The notes below the pieces were generated by a model. It saw only the letters and a list, made by a program, of their open reading frames with translations. It was not told the DNA's origin and made no database searches. Both the position numbers and the translations under genes were made by a program. Shown here piece after piece: positions 9,592 through 16,352 of a stretch of 16,660 nucleotides of DNA (position 1 is the first letter of the stretch; every line of letters begins with the position of its first letter). Source of the stretch: Bdellovibrio sp. (lineage in GTDB: Bacteria; Bdellovibrionota; Bdellovibrionia; Bdellovibrionales; Bdellovibrionaceae); contig JAGIAF010000023.1 in the NCBI GenBank assembly GCA_017745015.1, forward strand, positions 1 through 16,660, read 5' to 3'.

Positions 9592-9606
9592 TTCGGTTGT
9601 GCCGAA
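9592..9606 (+). promoter_or_regulatory. Small hairpin overlapping the ribosome site of the next gene
   Basis: TTCGG (9592-9596) pairs with CCGAA (9602-9606) around TTGTG. The right arm overlaps the only Shine-Dalgarno-like sequence, GAAGAG (9604-9609), six bases before the ATG at 9616. The stem is only five base pairs, so any effect on translation is tentative. Confidence 0.35.
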
Positions 9607-9615
9607 GAGTCTCCT

Positions 9616-11820
9616 ATGTTGAGGCCCTTGTTTTTACTCTTAATTTGCAGCTTTTTTATTTTCAGCGTCGCTGCGAATGCGGGGCCTTTAGAAGCACTTT
9701 CTGAGCAAGCCTACAAGATGACCGGAACCAAGTGTGAGCCGAGTCCTGCTTCTCAAAACTCCTCCAATGAAAAATGCGATCCCCAAGGAAGTTCGTTGAA
9801 GCGTTCTTCTAAGTCTTTAGATGAAATGAGCCAGGCATTAACGGCCAACGATGAGGAAAAGTTCTTTGCCCTTTTAGGAGAGCAACAAGTCCGAGAACTT
9901 CAATGTGCCGGGGACTTTGCGAAATCGTCCCTCAGTGAAATAAATCAAGATTTTGCCAACAGTGACTTAAAGAAAAAGCTTACGATGGCGCGTTTGGTTC
10001 GTCAAAAGGCGCAAGGATTAGGCAAGAGAATTGTCAGTGATCCGATGCTCGCAACACCCGTGTGTCCTGGAAATTTTGAAGCCTTAGAAATGCAATTCCC
10101 GAAGGGGATGAAGCGCGGTGCAAATTACCAGGCCTGCAAAGAATTGATTTCCTATCGCCAGTCTTATCAAGCCATTGTTAGCGCGATTCCTCTTTCGGGT
10201 TCACCCGTTTTAAATAAAGTGATCGAGCAGTATGCCGGTGGCAAGTCTGAGATCCCGGATTCTGAGCTGCAAAAACAACTGGCGAATGCCTATGGCGAAA
10301 CTCAAAAACTCCTTGAGGCGAATCAACAAAGTCTTGCTAAGAATTTAAAAGAAAATGGTGCTGAGGGCTTAGACCGTGAGGCTCGCCATGAACTGCTTCA
10401 AGATCCAGCGCTTCGTGAAACTGTGGTGCAGGCGAATAAAGGAATGACCGAGGTGGCGTGCCGTGCGAATGCTCGTTATGGCGAGGGAGCTGACAACCTG
10501 AATAACAGCGTGATGGTTGGGTCTCTAATTTTGGGTGGCGGCTCTGCCGTGGTTGGAAAAGTAGGAGCCTTCACGGCGCGCGCTTTTGAAACTTCGAAGC
10601 TGGCGCGAGCAACGGGTATGGTCTCTTTAAATGGGATGAACATCATTCGTTACGCTGTGATGGGGACGGACTTTGCCAGTATGGCGGCATTAACGAAGCA
10701 AGCCTGCTTCAGTGAAAAGCTGTCGGATCTCAAAGCGGGGAATGCCTGCGTGAGTGCGCCTTCAGCTGCGAAAGTTGAAAAAGACAACTGTCTGTTGGTG
10801 GCCTCGTTAACCGCCATGGGAATCGTGCCCCAAGCTATGATCGCAGAGCTTTCCAAGAACATTAAGTCGACCCTTGCCGCAGAAAAAAGAGCCCAGGCAT
10901 TAGAGAAGGTTGTGGCAGAAGCACCCCCTGTCGCCAAGGTTGTTAAGCCAACTCCAGTGGTGCCAAAACTATCGGCTCAGGCTGTGGAAAAGCAATTGGC
11001 TGAAGGCACCATCGTCTCCCAAAAAGAAGTTGGGAGAGGGGCCTTCGGTGCCCGCTATGTCAAATACTCCGATGGCAGTGAAGGCGTCTGGAAAGCGACA
11101 ATGAGTAAAGGCGGCTTGGATACCGCGAGTTCTGAGGTCGCGGCTTATAAAGTTGACAGCTATTTAGGACTTAAATCCGTTCCAGTGACTGTGAAAAAAG
11201 AAGTTGATGGTCAAATGGGTTCGGTTCAATACAGAGTGAAAGCTCTCAAAGAAACAGATGAGGATATTGCCTATTTGAGAGACCCTGAACAGACGGGATT
11301 TTTGGATTATCTCATCGCCAACAATGACCGTCACGGTGGAAACTTTCTGCAAAAAGAAGATGGGAAATTGATCGCTATCGACCACGGTTTATCTTTCAGT
11401 AGCTCCATGCCGAGGGCTAAAGAATCGTTTGTGACTTTCCAAGGGAAGATTGGAGCGCTTGATAAAAACTTGAAATCCCAGCAAAGGATTCAAGAGAAAA
11501 TAGCAGCGAATCCGAAGAACTCCGAAATTCTAAAGATGGAACTCGCAGACCTTAAAAAAGATGCTTCCGAGTTGCAGTCTGCAATCAATGCTTTTGCTCC
11601 CAGTAAAGCTGTCGTAGATAAGTTACGCGTCACCTCCAGGGAAGACTGGAAACGGGTTGTTGGTGACAATCTGACGGAGTGGCAGATTGATGCGCTGATT
11701 AAAAGGCAGGAAACTCTGGTTCATGCCTTTGAAGTGGCGGAGAAGAGAATCGGGGCGGAGCGGTTGTATCCTGCAGGGCCGGCATCTCCATTGCTAAAAA
11801 CCGATAATTTTGGCTTTTAG
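9616..11820 (+). CDS. Exported protein with C-terminal PI3/4-kinase/HipA/FAM20-like kinase domain
   Basis: Family uncertain; architecture read from sequence. The 734-residue product has a Sec signal peptide (about 1-22, cleavage near ANA-G). A helical region of about 430 residues follows with nine cysteines (C40, C54, C97, C150, C174, C282, C364, C378, C392) and hydrophobic patches near 298-318, 341-360 and 393-411. A Pro/Val/Ala linker (436-451) leads to a cysteine-free C-terminal domain. That domain shows kinase elements in order: glycine-rich loop G473-RGAFG, probable ATP-binding lysine K493, helix-C glutamate E507, catalytic D571 in NNDRHGGN and metal-binding D589 in IDHG. DRHxxN plus IDHG is typical of PI3/4-kinase-like, HipA-like and FAM20-like enzymes rather than ordinary Ser/Thr kinases. 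A C-terminal helical tail follows. The ATG has only a weak GAAGAG site. An exported ATP-dependent enzyme is unusual, so a toxin or effector role is inference. Confidence 0.78.
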   Translation: MLRPLFLLLICSFFIFSVAANAGPLEALSEQAYKMTGTKCEPSPASQNSSNEKCDPQGSSLKRSSKSLDEMSQALTANDEEKFFALLGEQQVRELQCAGDFAKSSLSEINQDFANSDLKKKLTMARLVRQKAQGLGKRIVSDPMLATPVCPGNFEALEMQFPKGMKRGANYQACKELISYRQSYQAIVSAIPLSGSPVLNKVIEQYAGGKSEIPDSELQKQLANAYGETQKLLEANQQSLAKNLKENGAEGLDREARHELLQDPALRETVVQANKGMTEVACRANARYGEGADNLNNSVMVGSLILGGGSAVVGKVGAFTARAFETSKLARATGMVSLNGMNIIRYAVMGTDFASMAALTKQACFSEKLSDLKAGNACVSAPSAAKVEKDNCLLVASLTAMGIVPQAMIAELSKNIKSTLAAEKRAQALEKVVAEAPPVAKVVKPTPVVPKLSAQAVEKQLAEGTIVSQKEVGRGAFGARYVKYSDGSEGVWKATMSKGGLDTASSEVAAYKVDSYLGLKSVPVTVKKEVDGQMGSVQYRVKALKETDEDIAYLRDPEQTGFLDYLIANNDRHGGNFLQKEDGKLIAIDHGLSFSSSMPRAKESFVTFQGKIGALDKNLKSQQRIQEKIAANPKNSEILKMELADLKKDASELQSAINAFAPSKAVVDKLRVTSREDWKRVVGDNLTEWQIDALIKRQETLVHAFEVAEKRIGAERLYPAGPASPLLKTDNFGF

Positions 11821-11866
11821 CGCGCGGCGTTGTGTATGTTTGGCAACCTCCCTGGACCAAGAATAC

Positions 11867-11895
11867 TTGACCCTTACGGGGGAGCCGATTACTAA
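11867..11895 (+). promoter_or_regulatory. Candidate promoter of thrS-infC
   Basis: TTGACC (11867-11872; five of six to consensus) lies 17 bases before TACTAA (11890-11895). A better -10 match, AATAAT (11894-11899), sits at a long spacing of 21. No terminator was seen between the kinase-like gene stop (11820) and this point, so read-through from upstream is also possible. Confidence 0.35.
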
Positions 11896-11948
11896 TAATG
11901 TGATGCAAAATTTCCCGTTAGATTCATCACTTATCTCTCTTAAAAATA

Positions 11949-11962
11949 GCTCGTTCACGAGC
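11949..11962 (+). promoter_or_regulatory. Perfect hairpin in the thrS leader
   Basis: GCTCG (11949-11953), loop TTCA, CGAGC (11958-11962) forms a perfect small hairpin eleven bases before the thrS ATG. No good Shine-Dalgarno is present. The nearest purine stretch, GAG, lies in the right arm of this hairpin, so folding would hide it. ThrS of E. coli represses its own translation by binding a tRNA-like leader hairpin; a similar role here is inference. Confidence 0.4.
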
Positions 11963-11973
11963 ACCCAATCATA

Positions 11974-13938
11974 ATGTCACAAGTTACAATTATTCTGCCG
12001 GATAACTCTACCAAGGTTTTTGACCATGAACCGACGGCGCTAGAAGTAGCGCAGTCCATTGGCCCTCGTTTGGCTAAAGAAACCTTGGGCGCCAAACTCA
12101 ACGACTCTACAGAGATCTCTGATCTTCGCACGAAGCTTAAAGATCAAACGAAGGTGGCGTTGATCACCACAAAATCTCCTGAATCCGTTGAAGTGATTCG
12201 TCACTCTTGCGCTCACATCATGGCGCAAGCGATTCAAGATATTTGGCCTGAAGTTAAAGTGACGATTGGTCCAGTGATCGATAACGGTTTCTATTACGAT
12301 TTTGATTCTCCGTTTGCTTTCACTGAAGAGCATTTCGAGAAAATCGAAAAGAAGATGTCAGAGATCGTTGCTAAAGATCTTCCGATTCACCGTGAAGACT
12401 GGCCCATCGCTAAAGCCATTGAAACTTTCAAAGGTATGGGCGAGCGCTTTAAAGTTGAGTTGATCGAAGACTTGGCGAAAAAAGGCGAGACGACTGTTGG
12501 TATCTACTTCAACGGAACAAACTGGTTTGACCTTTGCCGTGGACCGCATATTCAATCCACTGGCCAAATCAAAGCTTTCAAGTTGTTGTCAGTCGCTGGC
12601 GCATACTGGAGAGGTGACGAGAAAAACGCACAACTTCAGCGCGTGTATGCAACGGCCTTCAACGATAAGAAAGACTTGGATCTTTACCTTCACAACATCG
12701 AGGAAGCGAAAAAACGCGACCACCGTAAGTTGGGTAAAGAGCTTGGTATGTTCTATTTCAACGAACTAGCGCCAGGCTCTCCGTTCTTCACAGGTAAAGG
12801 TGCAACTGTGTACACAGCTTTGCAAACTTACTTGCGTGAATTGTATTTCGAAACGGGTTACCAAGAAGTGATCACGCCACAAATCTTCGACGTGAACTTG
12901 TTCCATACTTCTGGTCACTACCAAAACTACAAAGAGAACATGTTCTTCACGAAAGTGGATGAGCGCGATTTTGCGTCTAAACCGATGAACTGTCCTTCTC
13001 ACTGTTTGTTGTATAACTCTGAGAAATACTCTTACCGTGATTTGCCAATTAAAATGGCCGACTTCGGTCGTTTGCACCGCTATGAGAAATCAGGCGCGAT
13101 GCACGGTTTGACTCGTGTACGTACGTTCTGTCAGGACGACGCCCACATCTTCTGTCGCTTAGACCAGCTTCAAGAAGAAATCGCGAAGTTCATGAACTTG
13201 CTCAACCGCGTTTACGACAAACTGGGTATGAGCAATTACAAAATCTTCCTTTCCACTCGTCCAGAAAACCGTATGGGAACTGAAGAGTATTGGGATATGG
13301 CAGAGGGAGCTTTGGCGGAAGCGTTGAAGTCTTTGAATTTGCCATTTGAATTGAATCCAGGCGATGGCGCGTTCTATGGGCCTAAGTTGGACATTATGTT
13401 CGTGGACGCTTTGAACCGTCCTTGGCAGTTGGGTACACTTCAAGTGGATCCGAATTTGCCACAAGCTTTTGATTTGAAATACACTGGCGAAGACAACAAG
13501 GAACACCGTCCAGTTATGCTCCACCGTGCGATCTTGGGTTCACTTGAGCGCTTTATCGGTGTTTACTTGGAGCATACGGCAGGTCATTTGCCACCGTGGA
13601 TGATGCCAGTACAGGTGGCGATCCTTAACGTTACGGACCGTGTGAACACGTTCTGTGAAGAGTTGCAAAACTCTTTGAAAGAACAAAAAGTACGCGTGGA
13701 ATTTGACCGCCGTAACGAGAAATTGAATTATAAAATCCGTGAAGCCCAACTTCAAAAAATCCCTTACATGATTATCGTAGGGGACAAAGAAGCAGAAAGC
13801 AGAACGGTTTCATTGCGTTTGAGAGACGGATCTGAACATAAAGGGATGACCGTAGATCAGGTGATGAATTTGATTACGACTGATATTAACACAAGAAGTT
13901 TGCAGAGCTCTCTTGCGAAGTCTGCAACAGTAAACTAG
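11974..13938 (+). CDS. thrS: Threonine--tRNA ligase
   Basis: ThrS charges tRNA-Thr with threonine in the cytoplasm. The 654-residue product has the usual layout. A TGS domain (about 1-65) comes first, then an editing domain containing HSCAHIMAQA and CRGPHI. The class II catalytic core follows, with the zinc ligands C340 (MNCPSHC), H391 (DDAHIFC) and H517 (LHRAIL), each offset by six from the E. coli residues C334/H385/H511. A C-terminal anticodon-binding domain begins near residue 545. Its length is close to the E. coli enzyme (642). The ATG fits the family N-terminus (VTIILPDNSTKVF) although it lacks a clear ribosome site. It is followed by infC after 49 bases, a common bacterial pairing. 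Confidence 0.97.
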   Translation: MSQVTIILPDNSTKVFDHEPTALEVAQSIGPRLAKETLGAKLNDSTEISDLRTKLKDQTKVALITTKSPESVEVIRHSCAHIMAQAIQDIWPEVKVTIGPVIDNGFYYDFDSPFAFTEEHFEKIEKKMSEIVAKDLPIHREDWPIAKAIETFKGMGERFKVELIEDLAKKGETTVGIYFNGTNWFDLCRGPHIQSTGQIKAFKLLSVAGAYWRGDEKNAQLQRVYATAFNDKKDLDLYLHNIEEAKKRDHRKLGKELGMFYFNELAPGSPFFTGKGATVYTALQTYLRELYFETGYQEVITPQIFDVNLFHTSGHYQNYKENMFFTKVDERDFASKPMNCPSHCLLYNSEKYSYRDLPIKMADFGRLHRYEKSGAMHGLTRVRTFCQDDAHIFCRLDQLQEEIAKFMNLLNRVYDKLGMSNYKIFLSTRPENRMGTEEYWDMAEGALAEALKSLNLPFELNPGDGAFYGPKLDIMFVDALNRPWQLGTLQVDPNLPQAFDLKYTGEDNKEHRPVMLHRAILGSLERFIGVYLEHTAGHLPPWMMPVQVAILNVTDRVNTFCEELQNSLKEQKVRVEFDRRNEKLNYKIREAQLQKIPYMIIVGDKEAESRTVSLRLRDGSEHKGMTVDQVMNLITTDINTRSLQSSLAKSATVN

Positions 13939-13965
13939 TCGTCGCACTTACGCGCGCTAGTTTTT
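13932..13965 (+). promoter_or_regulatory. Hairpin with T tract between thrS and infC
   Basis: AAACTAG (13932-13938, ending at the thrS stop) pairs perfectly with CTAGTTT (13957-13963) around an 18-base loop, and the T run continues to 13965. It may be a weak terminator or attenuator that lowers infC read-through. The AT-rich stem and large loop make it weaker than the other terminators here. Confidence 0.35.
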
Positions 13966-13976
13966 AACCAAACCTT

Positions 13977-13990
13977 GGAGGTTTACCATT
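13977..13990 (+). promoter_or_regulatory. infC ribosome site with AUU start codon
   Basis: GGAGGT (13977-13982) lies five bases before ATT (13988-13990). This ATT is in frame with the IF3 core that starts near 14066. IF3 genes in many bacteria start at AUU, which IF3 itself discriminates against, giving autoregulation. The strong, well-spaced Shine-Dalgarno fixes the start here; the TTG at 14066 has no ribosome site. Confidence 0.88.
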
Positions 13991-14662
13991 AGCAAGTTTT
14001 CAGGAAATTTTGGAGGCGGTGGTGGCGGTCGCTTTGATCGCAACAAGAAAGACTCTAAAGACTCTTTGAGAGTGAATCGTGAGATTCGCGCACAACAAAT
14101 TCGCGTTATTGACGACGAAGGAAACATGTTGGGCGTTATGACTGTACCAGAGGCGTTACGTATTGCTGAAGATCGCGGCCTCGATCTTCTTGAGATTGCT
14201 CCAACAGCAACTCCTCCGACTTGTAAAATCATGGACTACGGTAAGTGGAAATACGAGAAGAAGAAGCAGGCAACTGCCGCTCGTAAGAAGCAAACTGTGG
14301 TAACGATCAAAGAAGTTCAAATGCGTCCGCGTACGGACCAACATGACTTTGAAACGAAAATGAATCACGCTCGTCGCTTCCTTTTGGAAGGTGATAAAGT
14401 GAAAGTTTCATTGCGCTTCATGGGACGAGAATTGGCCCATCAAGAAGTCGGCGTTGAAGTTATCAAGAAAGCCATCGCTTTCGTTGACGATTTGGCTTTG
14501 GTTGAATCTCAACCGAAAATGGAAGGTAAGCAAATGTTCTTGATGCTTGCTCCAGATCCTTTGAAAATCAAAGAATACCAAAAAGCGCATCCGAACAAGT
14601 CTAAGCAAGACTCTAAAGAGCTCGACGAGCTTAAAGAAGTCGAAGAAGACGACGAAGACTAA
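13988..14662 (+). CDS. infC: Translation initiation factor IF-3 (AUU start)
   Basis: IF3 binds the 30S subunit, blocks premature 50S joining and checks start codon and initiator tRNA. The 224-residue product, from the ATT at 13988, has an N-terminal extension of about 27 residues rich in glycine (six consecutive at residues 9-14) and charge. The N-domain begins at LRVNREIRAQQIRVID. The linker and C-domain carry IKEVQMRPRTDQHDFETK and VKVSLRFMGRELAHQEVG. The tail after KIKEYQKAHPNKSK is strongly acidic (EVEEDDED). Without the extension it is about 198 residues, still longer than E. coli IF3 (180) because of the tail. It lies 49 bases after thrS. A strong terminator follows, and the usual rpmI and rplT are absent. 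Confidence 0.96.
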   Translation: MSKFSGNFGGGGGGRFDRNKKDSKDSLRVNREIRAQQIRVIDDEGNMLGVMTVPEALRIAEDRGLDLLEIAPTATPPTCKIMDYGKWKYEKKKQATAARKKQTVVTIKEVQMRPRTDQHDFETKMNHARRFLLEGDKVKVSLRFMGRELAHQEVGVEVIKKAIAFVDDLALVESQPKMEGKQMFLMLAPDPLKIKEYQKAHPNKSKQDSKELDELKEVEEDDED

Positions 14663-14669
14663 GGTAACA

Positions 14670-14685
14670 GTTCCCTTTTTGGAAC
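14670..14685 (+). promoter_or_regulatory. Small hairpin after infC
   Basis: GTTCC (14670-14674) pairs with GGAAC (14681-14685) around CTTTTT. It lies just before the main terminator and may be a 3'-end stabiliser. No T tract follows, so it is not a terminator itself. Confidence 0.4.
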
Positions 14686-14696
14686 GCACCGCAATT

Positions 14697-14723
14697 AAAG
14701 GCAGCCTGAGGGCTGCCTTTTTT
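14697..14723 (+). terminator. Intrinsic terminator of thrS-infC
   Basis: AAAGGCAGCC (14697-14706) pairs with GGCTGCCTTT (14711-14720) around TGAG, followed by Ts to 14723. It is a strong stem, only 14 bases before the next gene start. Confidence 0.92.
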
Positions 14724-14736
14724 GTTAGGATAATTC

Positions 14737-15294
14737 ATGGCATCACCAATTTCCTTTAGCTCACTCAAAAATTCAGTCGATGTTTTTATGCTCTTCGCAA
14801 TCCCTGTGGGCGGAGGCATTCCTGCGGGCGTGGTCCTCGGGCAGAGTCGTGGTGTGGGTTGGATTGCGATGTCGGTGCTGTATTTCTTTTCTGACGTATT
14901 GCTGGCCTTTTTCTTTGAACCCGTGATGATTGTTTTCCTAAAGATCGCCCAGTATGTTCCCTTTCTCCAGCGCATGTTTGCGGTATCACGGGAAATGACC
15001 AATAAAACCATCGCTCGCTACGGCAATAAGCCAGGGCCTTTGTTGCTGATCATGATTGCCTTCGGCGTAGATCCCATGACGGGGAGGGCTGCCGCGCTTT
15101 CTCAAGGGCATAGTTTCATCACGGGATGGGCTATAGCCATTGCGGGTGATATGATGTTCTTTGGGGTTGTGATGGCATCGACCATTTGGCTGAACAATGT
15201 TTTGGGCGACGGAACTTGGGCGGCAGTGATCATCATGGTTCTGATGCTCGGTCTGCCGCCATTGGTTCGTCGGATTCGTACTCTAGTGGTATGA
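14737..15294 (+). CDS. Multi-spanning membrane protein, COG2426 small multidrug export-like
   Basis: The 185-residue product is an integral membrane protein with about four to five hydrophobic segments (near residues 15-35, 40-70, 98-112, 124-150 and 156-175). The motif IPVGGGIPAGVVLG near residue 22 and the helix-breaking PGPLLLIMIAFG near 99 resemble the 'small multi-drug export protein' family (PF06695/COG2426). That family name does not prove drug transport, and the substrate is unknown. AGGA (14727-14730) is six bases before the ATG. It lies right after the infC terminator, so it needs read-through or a promoter overlapping that terminator; none was clearly seen. It converges with the ArsR-type gene. 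Confidence 0.6.
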   Translation: MASPISFSSLKNSVDVFMLFAIPVGGGIPAGVVLGQSRGVGWIAMSVLYFFSDVLLAFFFEPVMIVFLKIAQYVPFLQRMFAVSREMTNKTIARYGNKPGPLLLIMIAFGVDPMTGRAAALSQGHSFITGWAIAIAGDMMFFGVVMASTIWLNNVLGDGTWAAVIIMVLMLGLPPLVRRIRTLVV

Positions 15295-15301
15295 GATAGC
15301 T

Positions 15302-15318
15302 CAGTCTAAGCAAGACTG
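15302..15318. other. Short hairpin between convergent genes
   Basis: CAGTC (15302-15306) pairs with GACTG (15314-15318) around TAAGCAA in the 59-base gap between the two converging genes. No T run follows on either strand, so it is not a standard intrinsic terminator. No other terminator is visible for either gene. Confidence 0.35.
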
Positions 15319-15353
15319 GCGCGCACAGTTGTCGCATCGGTAGCTTGCAGCGG

Positions 15354-15893
15354 CTATGCCCGTCTGTATTTTCCATCGTGTATTTTAATCAACCCGCTGG
15401 CGGTCATTTCTGTAATCAGCAAACCAGGGTCAGGGTAGACTTCAGTTAACAGGTCTTTAAGATCTGTGAGTGTATACGCTTTATTGCTTGCGAGGTTTTC
15501 CGACACGCGAGTGAGAACCCATTCGCGTTTCATCTTTTGCGATGGGATTTTTGTCAGCTTTCCATACTTGAAGAAAGACTTAAGGACTTTGTCTCTATAT
15601 TGTTCTTCGACCTTATCTTGCTCTTTGAGTTTGACCCCGGCTTCAAGAACTAACTCTTTGAGTGTCATTTCCGCAAAGTCAGAGGCCGCTGAATAAATCG
15701 TATAGTATTGGTCTTTTTTTGAGGAAACTAATCCCGCTTCCACCAGTTTTTTCAAGTGAAACGACACAGTGGAAGGGGCGAGCTTTAAGCGCTCAGAGAT
15801 CACTTCAATATAGGCATCTCTTTCTAACAAAAGTCGAAAGATATTGATGCGTGATTCGTCTGAAAGCGCTTTTAGAATAGTGAGACTTTGCAT
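15354..15893 (-). CDS. ArsR-type transcriptional repressor with DUF2087 domain
   Basis: The 179-residue product has an N-terminal winged helix-turn-helix of ArsR type (about 5-70): LSDESRINIFRLLL, then the recognition region LKLAPSTVSFHLKKLVEAGLV and the wing SSKKDQYYTIY. The metal-binding ELCVC motif of classic ArsR is missing (IEVISERL instead), so a metal signal is unlikely. A linker helix (about 72-105) leads to a DUF2087 domain (about 106-177; FFKYGKLTKIPSQKMKREWVL, YPDPGLLITEMTASGLI), which is often found attached to HTH regulators and has no settled function. The ATG shares one base with the stop of the upstream 128-residue gene, and GGAG lies 13 bases off, so translation is probably coupled. 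Two palindromes upstream of the pair (16297-16357) are the obvious candidate operators. Confidence 0.85.
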   Translation of the reverse strand: MQSLTILKALSDESRINIFRLLLERDAYIEVISERLKLAPSTVSFHLKKLVEAGLVSSKKDQYYTIYSAASDFAEMTLKELVLEAGVKLKEQDKVEEQYRDKVLKSFFKYGKLTKIPSQKMKREWVLTRVSENLASNKAYTLTDLKDLLTEVYPDPGLLITEMTASGLIKIHDGKYRRA

Positions 15894-16279
15894 TAGTGAG
15901 TGCGAGCTCCATGAAGACTGCGACGAACGTGATCTAAAAAGGCAATTTGAATTTTGCCAATTTCAATTTCGTTTGTGACGTCATGTTTAAAACTCATCAC
16001 CAGTTTTTGAGTAAAGTCCAATTCCATTTTCTCAAGTAAGTTCTTCAGTACAAAATAGGCGCGATCCTCTTCGGGGTGATCTTCAATTTCGACAAGAGCG
16101 GGAAGATTGACGCCATTTTTCACGGCATCAACGTACTTGTCAGCCATCGTAAGGTAGATATCTGAAAGTGAATCGATAATTCTGCCTTCCACTTTGGAGT
16201 CCAATATTTCGCGAGAGAAAGACTTCATGTCAGTCTGAACTTTTTTGATGCGTTCTTTGAAAACATCCTTATTAAACAT
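15893..16279 (-). CDS. Unknown 128-residue helical protein coupled to the ArsR-type gene
   Basis: No family is recognised. The start is the ATG at 16279, with AAGAGG (complement of 16285-16290) five bases upstream. A longer open frame back to 16510 would run through the operators and the divergent gene and is rejected. The product is acidic-to-neutral, apparently all-helical, with no cysteines, signal peptide or membrane segment, so it is cytoplasmic. Notable stretches are VNLPALVEIEDHPEEDRAYF (residues 58-77) and, at the C-terminus, FLDHVRRSLHGARTH. It lies in one operon with the ArsR-type repressor, stop and start overlapping by one base. It could be a ligand sensor, a partner that modulates the repressor, or a target of the regulon; none of these is shown. 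Confidence 0.78.
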   Translation of the reverse strand: MFNKDVFKERIKKVQTDMKSFSREILDSKVEGRIIDSLSDIYLTMADKYVDAVKNGVNLPALVEIEDHPEEDRAYFVLKNLLEKMELDFTQKLVMSFKHDVTNEIEIGKIQIAFLDHVRRSLHGARTH

Positions 16280-16296
16280 AACAACCTCTTTGTTGA

Positions 16297-16312
16297 TTCG
16301 ATAGATATCGAA
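16297..16312. promoter_or_regulatory. Operator-like palindrome O1
   Basis: TTCGATA-GA-TATCGAA is a perfect inverted repeat, matching the TTCGAT-N4-ATCGAA form shared with O2. It lies 18 bases upstream of the minus-strand gene start, over the presumed -10 of that promoter. Dimeric ArsR-type repressors bind such sites. Confidence 0.72.
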
Positions 16313-16352
16313 ATAGAAAATGCTTGTCAATAGAAATAATTCGATGCATATC
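16302..16352. promoter_or_regulatory. Candidate back-to-back divergent promoters
   Basis: TTGTCAA at 16324-16330 gives a perfect TTGACA on the minus strand (16330-16325) and a five-of-six TTGTCA on the + strand (16324-16329). Seventeen bases away on each side, the -10 positions fall inside the palindromes: TATCTA for the minus gene (in O1) and CATATC for the + gene (in O2). The -10 matches are poor, so the exact boxes are uncertain, but the symmetry is clear. Confidence 0.5.

Noticed and set aside
11821..11973. T-box riboswitch in the thrS leader
   Set aside because: The leader is only about 150 bases, and neither the TGGNACCGCG-type T-box sequence nor an antiterminator/terminator pair is seen.
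15295..15353. Bidirectional terminator between the convergent genes
   Set aside because: A short hairpin exists at 15302-15318, but neither side has a T run.
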